NCBI GenBank assembly: GCA_021848345.1
Contig: JAJZUV010000015.1
Coordinates: 1 to 64,000 of the forward strand
Length of the DNA stretch: 64,000 nucleotides
Direction: 5' to 3'
From: Pseudomonadota bacterium
GTDB lineage: Bacteria; Pseudomonadota; Gammaproteobacteria; Burkholderiales; Burkholderiaceae_C
Shown: positions 61,522 through 64,000 of the stretch, in pieces
Layout: each line of letters starts with the position of its first letter
Position numbering within the stretch: position 1 is the stretch's first letter
Program-made: the position numbers and the translations under genes
Notes under the pieces: generated by a model
Databases searched by the model: none
Told to the model about the DNA's origin: nothing
The model's input: only the letters and a program-made list of their open reading frames with translations

Positions 61522-62646
61522 ATGAAAAAATCCCTGATCGCGCTGGCTGTGTTCGGCGCTTTCTCCGGTGCCGCTCTGGCTGACGGCAGCAACGTGCAGC
61601 TGTACGGCCTGATCGACCTGGGCGTGACCCACTTCAGCGGCGGCGCCGACGGCAACGTCACGCAGCTGAGCTCGGGCGTGCAGTCCGGCTCGCGCATCGG
61701 CGTGAAGGGCACCGAAGACCTCGGCGGCGGCCTGTCGACCATTTTCGACGTCGAAACCGGCTTCTGCGCCAACGGCAACACCGGCGCCCCCAACTCGTCG
61801 GCCTACTGCACCGGCGGCCCCGGCGGTCCCGGCTTCATGGGTCGTCAAGCCTGGGTCGGCCTGAAGGGCGACTTCGGTACGATCCAAGCCGGCCGTCAGT
61901 ACACCCTGACCTTCGGTGACCAGGCCAACATCGATCCGTTCGGTTACGGCCTGACCGGTTCCATCTCGAACATGGGCACCGCGGGCGTCCCGGCTCGTGC
62001 CAGCCAGGTCCTCGGCTACACCTCGCCGAACCTGAGCGGCTTCACCGTCGCCGGCCAGTACATCTTCGGCGCCGGCATGCAGTACCTGAACACCGCCGAG
62101 CAGTACAAGTCGACCGGCGGCTACAACCTGCAAGGCAGCTACGCCAACGGCCCGATCGGCGTGACCCTGAGCTACATGCGCCTGAACGACCCGAGCGGCA
62201 ACGCTTACGTGAAGGACACGGAAATCAGCGGCAGCTACAACTTCGGCGTGGCCAAGGTTGTGGGCTACTACTCGGAGAACAAGCCTGACGCCAACGCGAT
62301 GGTCAACGTCGTCAAGGGCGCTGTGGTGGCCACTCCCGTGGCGGCTGGCCTCGACCACGTCAAGGCCTACATGCTGGGCGTGACCGTGCCGGTCGGCCCG
62401 GGCAGCATCCTGGCGTCGTACACCCACCTGTCGGACAGCACCGTGTCGAACAAGGGTGCCAAGCAGTACGCCGTGGGTTACACCTACTCGCTGTCCAAGC
62501 AGACCAACCTGTACGCGTCCTACGCGCACATCAGCAACGACACCGCCGCCACGTACGCGGTGGGCGACTCGACCGATGGCGGCTTCGCGCCGACCGCCGG
62601 TGGTTCGTCGTCGGGCCTGGGCTTCGGCATCCGCCACCAGTTCTGA
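61522..62646 (+). CDS. Gram-negative general porin (porin_4 type)
   Basis: A 374-residue outer-membrane porin. Signal peptide MKKSLIALAVFGAFSGAALA, then DGSNVQLYGLIDLGVTHFSG. SGSRIGVKGTEDLGGGLSTI and RQAWVGLKGDFGTIQAGRQY are constriction-loop and strand blocks of the betaproteobacterial family, and the C-terminus is GLGFGIRHQF (terminal Phe for BAM assembly). Codons are strongly biased in a way typical of a highly expressed gene, e.g. ATC and GGC dominate. An intrinsic terminator lies at 62701-62726. The 238 bases upstream (61283-61521) hold the leader; I see no definite promoter match there. Confidence 0.95.
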   Translation: MKKSLIALAVFGAFSGAALADGSNVQLYGLIDLGVTHFSGGADGNVTQLSSGVQSGSRIGVKGTEDLGGGLSTIFDVETGFCANGNTGAPNSSAYCTGGPGGPGFMGRQAWVGLKGDFGTIQAGRQYTLTFGDQANIDPFGYGLTGSISNMGTAGVPARASQVLGYTSPNLSGFTVAGQYIFGAGMQYLNTAEQYKSTGGYNLQGSYANGPIGVTLSYMRLNDPSGNAYVKDTEISGSYNFGVAKVVGYYSENKPDANAMVNVVKGAVVATPVAAGLDHVKAYMLGVTVPVGPGSILASYTHLSDSTVSNKGAKQYAVGYTYSLSKQTNLYASYAHISNDTAATYAVGDSTDGGFAPTAGGSSSGLGFGIRHQF

Positions 62647-62700
62647 TCGACGCAAGTCGAACGAGTTGGAACCGCGCCGCCTTCGGGCGGCCGGTCTTGG

Positions 62701-62726
62701 AAAACCGCCTTCGGGCGGTTTTTTTT
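62701..62726 (+). terminator. Intrinsic terminator of the porin gene
   Basis: AAAACCGCC-TTCG-GGCGGTTTT with a run of eight T: a stable hairpin with UUCG loop and U-tail, 55 bases after the stop. A second weaker GCCGCC-TTCG-GGCGGC hairpin (62677-62692) precedes it. Confidence 0.95.
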
Positions 62727-62819
62727 CGTCCTGGGGCGCCCGGCTCGCGCAGGGGCCCGTGGCAGCGGCCGCGATGCGCGACAATGCGTTCCGACCGTCT
62801 GCCCAGACTCGCAACCGCC

Positions 62820-63497
62820 ATGAACAGCTTTTCCTCGCGCCCGGGTTCCGACGCCCGTTCCCCCGGTTCCTTGCAGGACCGCCTGCTCGCCCTCGCCGAC
62901 AACGCCCTGAAGACCCTGGCCGGAGGCCTGCATGCCTCGCGCCCCACGCCGCAGGCGCCGCAGGGCGCCGCCGGGCGGGCGCTGGAAGGCGCCGAACGCG
63001 AACTGTCCGGACGCCTGATGCGGGTCAATCATGTGGGGGAGATCTGCGCCCAGGCGCTGTACCAGGGCCAGGCCCTGGTGGCGCGGGATCCCGCGCTGCA
63101 CGCCCACTTCGCCCAGGCCGCGCGCGACGAATGCGATCACCTGGCCTGGTGCCGCGAGCGCCTGCAGCAGCTCGACTCCCGCCCCAGCCTGCTGGACCCG
63201 CTGTGGTACGCCGGCGCGCTGGGCCTGGGCGTGGTGGCCGGCAGTTTCGGCGCAAGACTCAGCCTGGGCTTCGTCGTGGAGACCGAGAACCAGGTCGAAC
63301 AGCACCTGGCCTCGCACCTGCAACGCCTGCCGCAGGCGGACCTGGCCTCGCGCGCCGTGGTCGAGCAGATGCGCAGCGACGAAGCGGGCCACGCGACGGC
63401 CGCGGAGAAGCTCGGCGGCGTGCCGCTGCCGGCGCCGGTGCGCTGGGGCATGCGCGCGGCGGCGCGGGTCATGACCGGCACCGCCCACTGGATCTGA
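62820..63497 (+). CDS. coq7: Coq7-family demethoxyubiquinone hydroxylase
   Basis: A 225-residue di-iron hydroxylase that adds the C6 hydroxyl in ubiquinone synthesis (the UbiF role). Two ExxH motifs are visible: DECDHLAW and DEAGHATA, with further ligand Glu residues in VGEICAQAL and ETENQVEQH. GERELSGRLMRVNHVGEICA is the family start. ATG 62820 is used; an open frame further upstream continues into the terminator and is not coding. Membrane-associated and ubiquitous in many betaproteobacteria that lack UbiF. It is transcribed after the porin terminator and ends opposite osmC. Confidence 0.92.
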   Translation: MNSFSSRPGSDARSPGSLQDRLLALADNALKTLAGGLHASRPTPQAPQGAAGRALEGAERELSGRLMRVNHVGEICAQALYQGQALVARDPALHAHFAQAARDECDHLAWCRERLQQLDSRPSLLDPLWYAGALGLGVVAGSFGARLSLGFVVETENQVEQHLASHLQRLPQADLASRAVVEQMRSDEAGHATAAEKLGGVPLPAPVRWGMRAAARVMTGTAHWI

Positions 63498-63506
63498 ACC
63501 CCGGCA

Positions 63507-63526
63507 GCCCGGACCGAAATCCGGGC
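63507..63526. terminator. Hairpin between convergent coq7 and osmC genes
   Basis: GCCCGGA-CCGAAA-TCCGGGC: perfect 7-bp arms in the 45-base gap between two convergent stop codons. No T-run, so termination strength is uncertain; position suggests bidirectional use. Confidence 0.5.
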
Positions 63527-63542
63527 TTGCGGCGCCGGCGGC

Positions 63543-63989
63543 TCAGGCCTCGACGATCTCGAAACTGGTGCTGATGCCCGCGGTCTTGGCCAGCATGGCG
63601 CTGGCGGAGCAATACTTCTCGTGGGAAAGCGCGATCGCCCGCTCCACCTTCGCCGGGTCGAGCCCTCGCCCGCTGACCACGAAATGCATGTGGATCGCGG
63701 TGAACACCTTCGGGTCGCTGTCCGCGCGCTCGGCGCGCAGGCGGACGCTGCAGTCGCGCACGTCCTGGCGTCCCTTGCGCAGGATGTAGACCACGTCGTA
63801 GGCGGTGCATCCGCCGGTTCCGGCCAGCACCGTCTCCATCGGTCGCGGCGCCAGGTCGTGCCCTCCCGGCTCGCCCTCGCGCGCGGCCGGAGCCCCGTCC
63901 ATGGTGATCATGTGCCCGCTGCCCGTGGTGGCGACGAAGGCCATGCCTTCCCCGTCCAGGGGCTTGGTCCAGCGCACCGTGCATTCCAT
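63543..63989 (-). CDS. OsmC-family peroxide-detoxifying protein
   Basis: A 148-residue OsmC/Ohr-type protein. The two redox Cys occur in GTGGCTAYD and HEKYCSAS, and the conserved Arg/Glu set lies in the MECTVRW and PMETVLAG regions. These thiol peroxidases reduce organic hydroperoxides. The SHEKYCSASAML stretch places it in the YhfA-like OsmC subgroup rather than Ohr. It converges with coq7 over a hairpin. Complete within the window; its start is 11 bases from the right edge, so its promoter lies outside. Confidence 0.92.
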   Translation of the reverse strand: MECTVRWTKPLDGEGMAFVATTGSGHMITMDGAPAAREGEPGGHDLAPRPMETVLAGTGGCTAYDVVYILRKGRQDVRDCSVRLRAERADSDPKVFTAIHMHFVVSGRGLDPAKVERAIALSHEKYCSASAMLAKTAGISTSFEIVEA

Positions 63990-64000
63990 TGCTCGAATCT

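Noticed and set aside
1-64000. tRNA, rRNA, CRISPR array or insertion sequence
   Set aside because: No tandem spaced repeats, transposase-like reading frame or terminal inverted repeats with target duplications, and no tRNA-like folding or rRNA sequence was recognised by eye. A dedicated RNA search was not possible.

Overview
This 64-kb window is uniformly GC-rich, gene-dense chromosomal DNA. The best fit is a Burkholderiales-like betaproteobacterium. Support comes from Coq7-type ubiquinone hydroxylation, a Gram-negative porin ending in Phe, MetE/MetR, many LysR regulators, Liv-type transporters and an oxc/frc oxalate cluster. I cannot name the genus. I saw no rRNA, tRNA, insertion sequence, prophage or CRISPR array. 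The content is metabolic (aromatic and other organic acids, oxalate, metals) plus a chemotaxis group.

Layout, left to right. 1-400: 3' part of groES with a nested sigma70/sigma32-like promoter and a perfect CIRCE operator. 627-1235: a short secreted protein that looks like the broken N-terminus of an RHS-type protein. 1.3-9.7 kb: small regulator/enzyme pairs (F420-type oxidoreductase with LysR; KDG-type kinase and TetR facing an SDR, with three matching operators; MFS exporter and GST facing a LysR; a methyltransferase). 9.8-10.3 kb: a 48-residue exported peptide. 10.3-20.0 kb: a leftward lipid or aromatic acid uptake and activation cluster: thiolase, acyl-CoA synthetase, TetR, SDR, and a five-gene Liv-type ABC transporter. 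20.1-22.6 kb: a zinc-sensing operon (SmtB/CzrA-type ArsR, CDF exporter, and a DMT permease with a very His-rich tail). 22.7-27.6 kb: HIT protein, small membrane protein, a XylR/DmpR-type sigma54 activator and, divergent behind a perfect -24/-12 promoter, an aromatic alcohol dehydrogenase plus aldehyde dehydrogenase. 27.6-31.7 kb: an AtuA pair with LysR and an orphan binding protein. 31.8-39.0 kb: a LysR facing a tightly coupled five-gene hydroxy-acid/sugar-acid operon. 39.0-42.3 kb: metE and metR. 42.3-44.5 kb: an orphan metal-binding protein and a porin gene frameshifted in a GC dinucleotide tract. 44.7-47.1 kb: quinone oxidoreductase, diguanylate cyclase, Hsp20. 47.4-54.8 kb: oxalate catabolism (oxc, two frc paralogues, a stand-alone PAS protein, oxlT, a 58-residue membrane protein, an FCD GntR). 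55.1-61.3 kb: chemoreceptor, Fur-family regulator, cheR-cheD-cheB and an HDOD-GAF protein. 61.5-64 kb: porin with a clear terminator, coq7, osmC.

How it works together: oxalate enters by OxlT in exchange for formate. Frc makes oxalyl-CoA and Oxc decarboxylates it to formyl-CoA, returning CoA to oxalate. GntR probably controls the set, and the chemoreceptor next to oxc is a candidate for sensing the same or a related acid. The zinc operon exports metal under ArsR control. The sigma54 module oxidises an aromatic alcohol to aldehyde and then acid.

The least explained items are the PAS protein and the 58-residue membrane protein in the oxalate cluster, the His-tailed permease, the GC-tract porin, and the 48-residue exported peptide.
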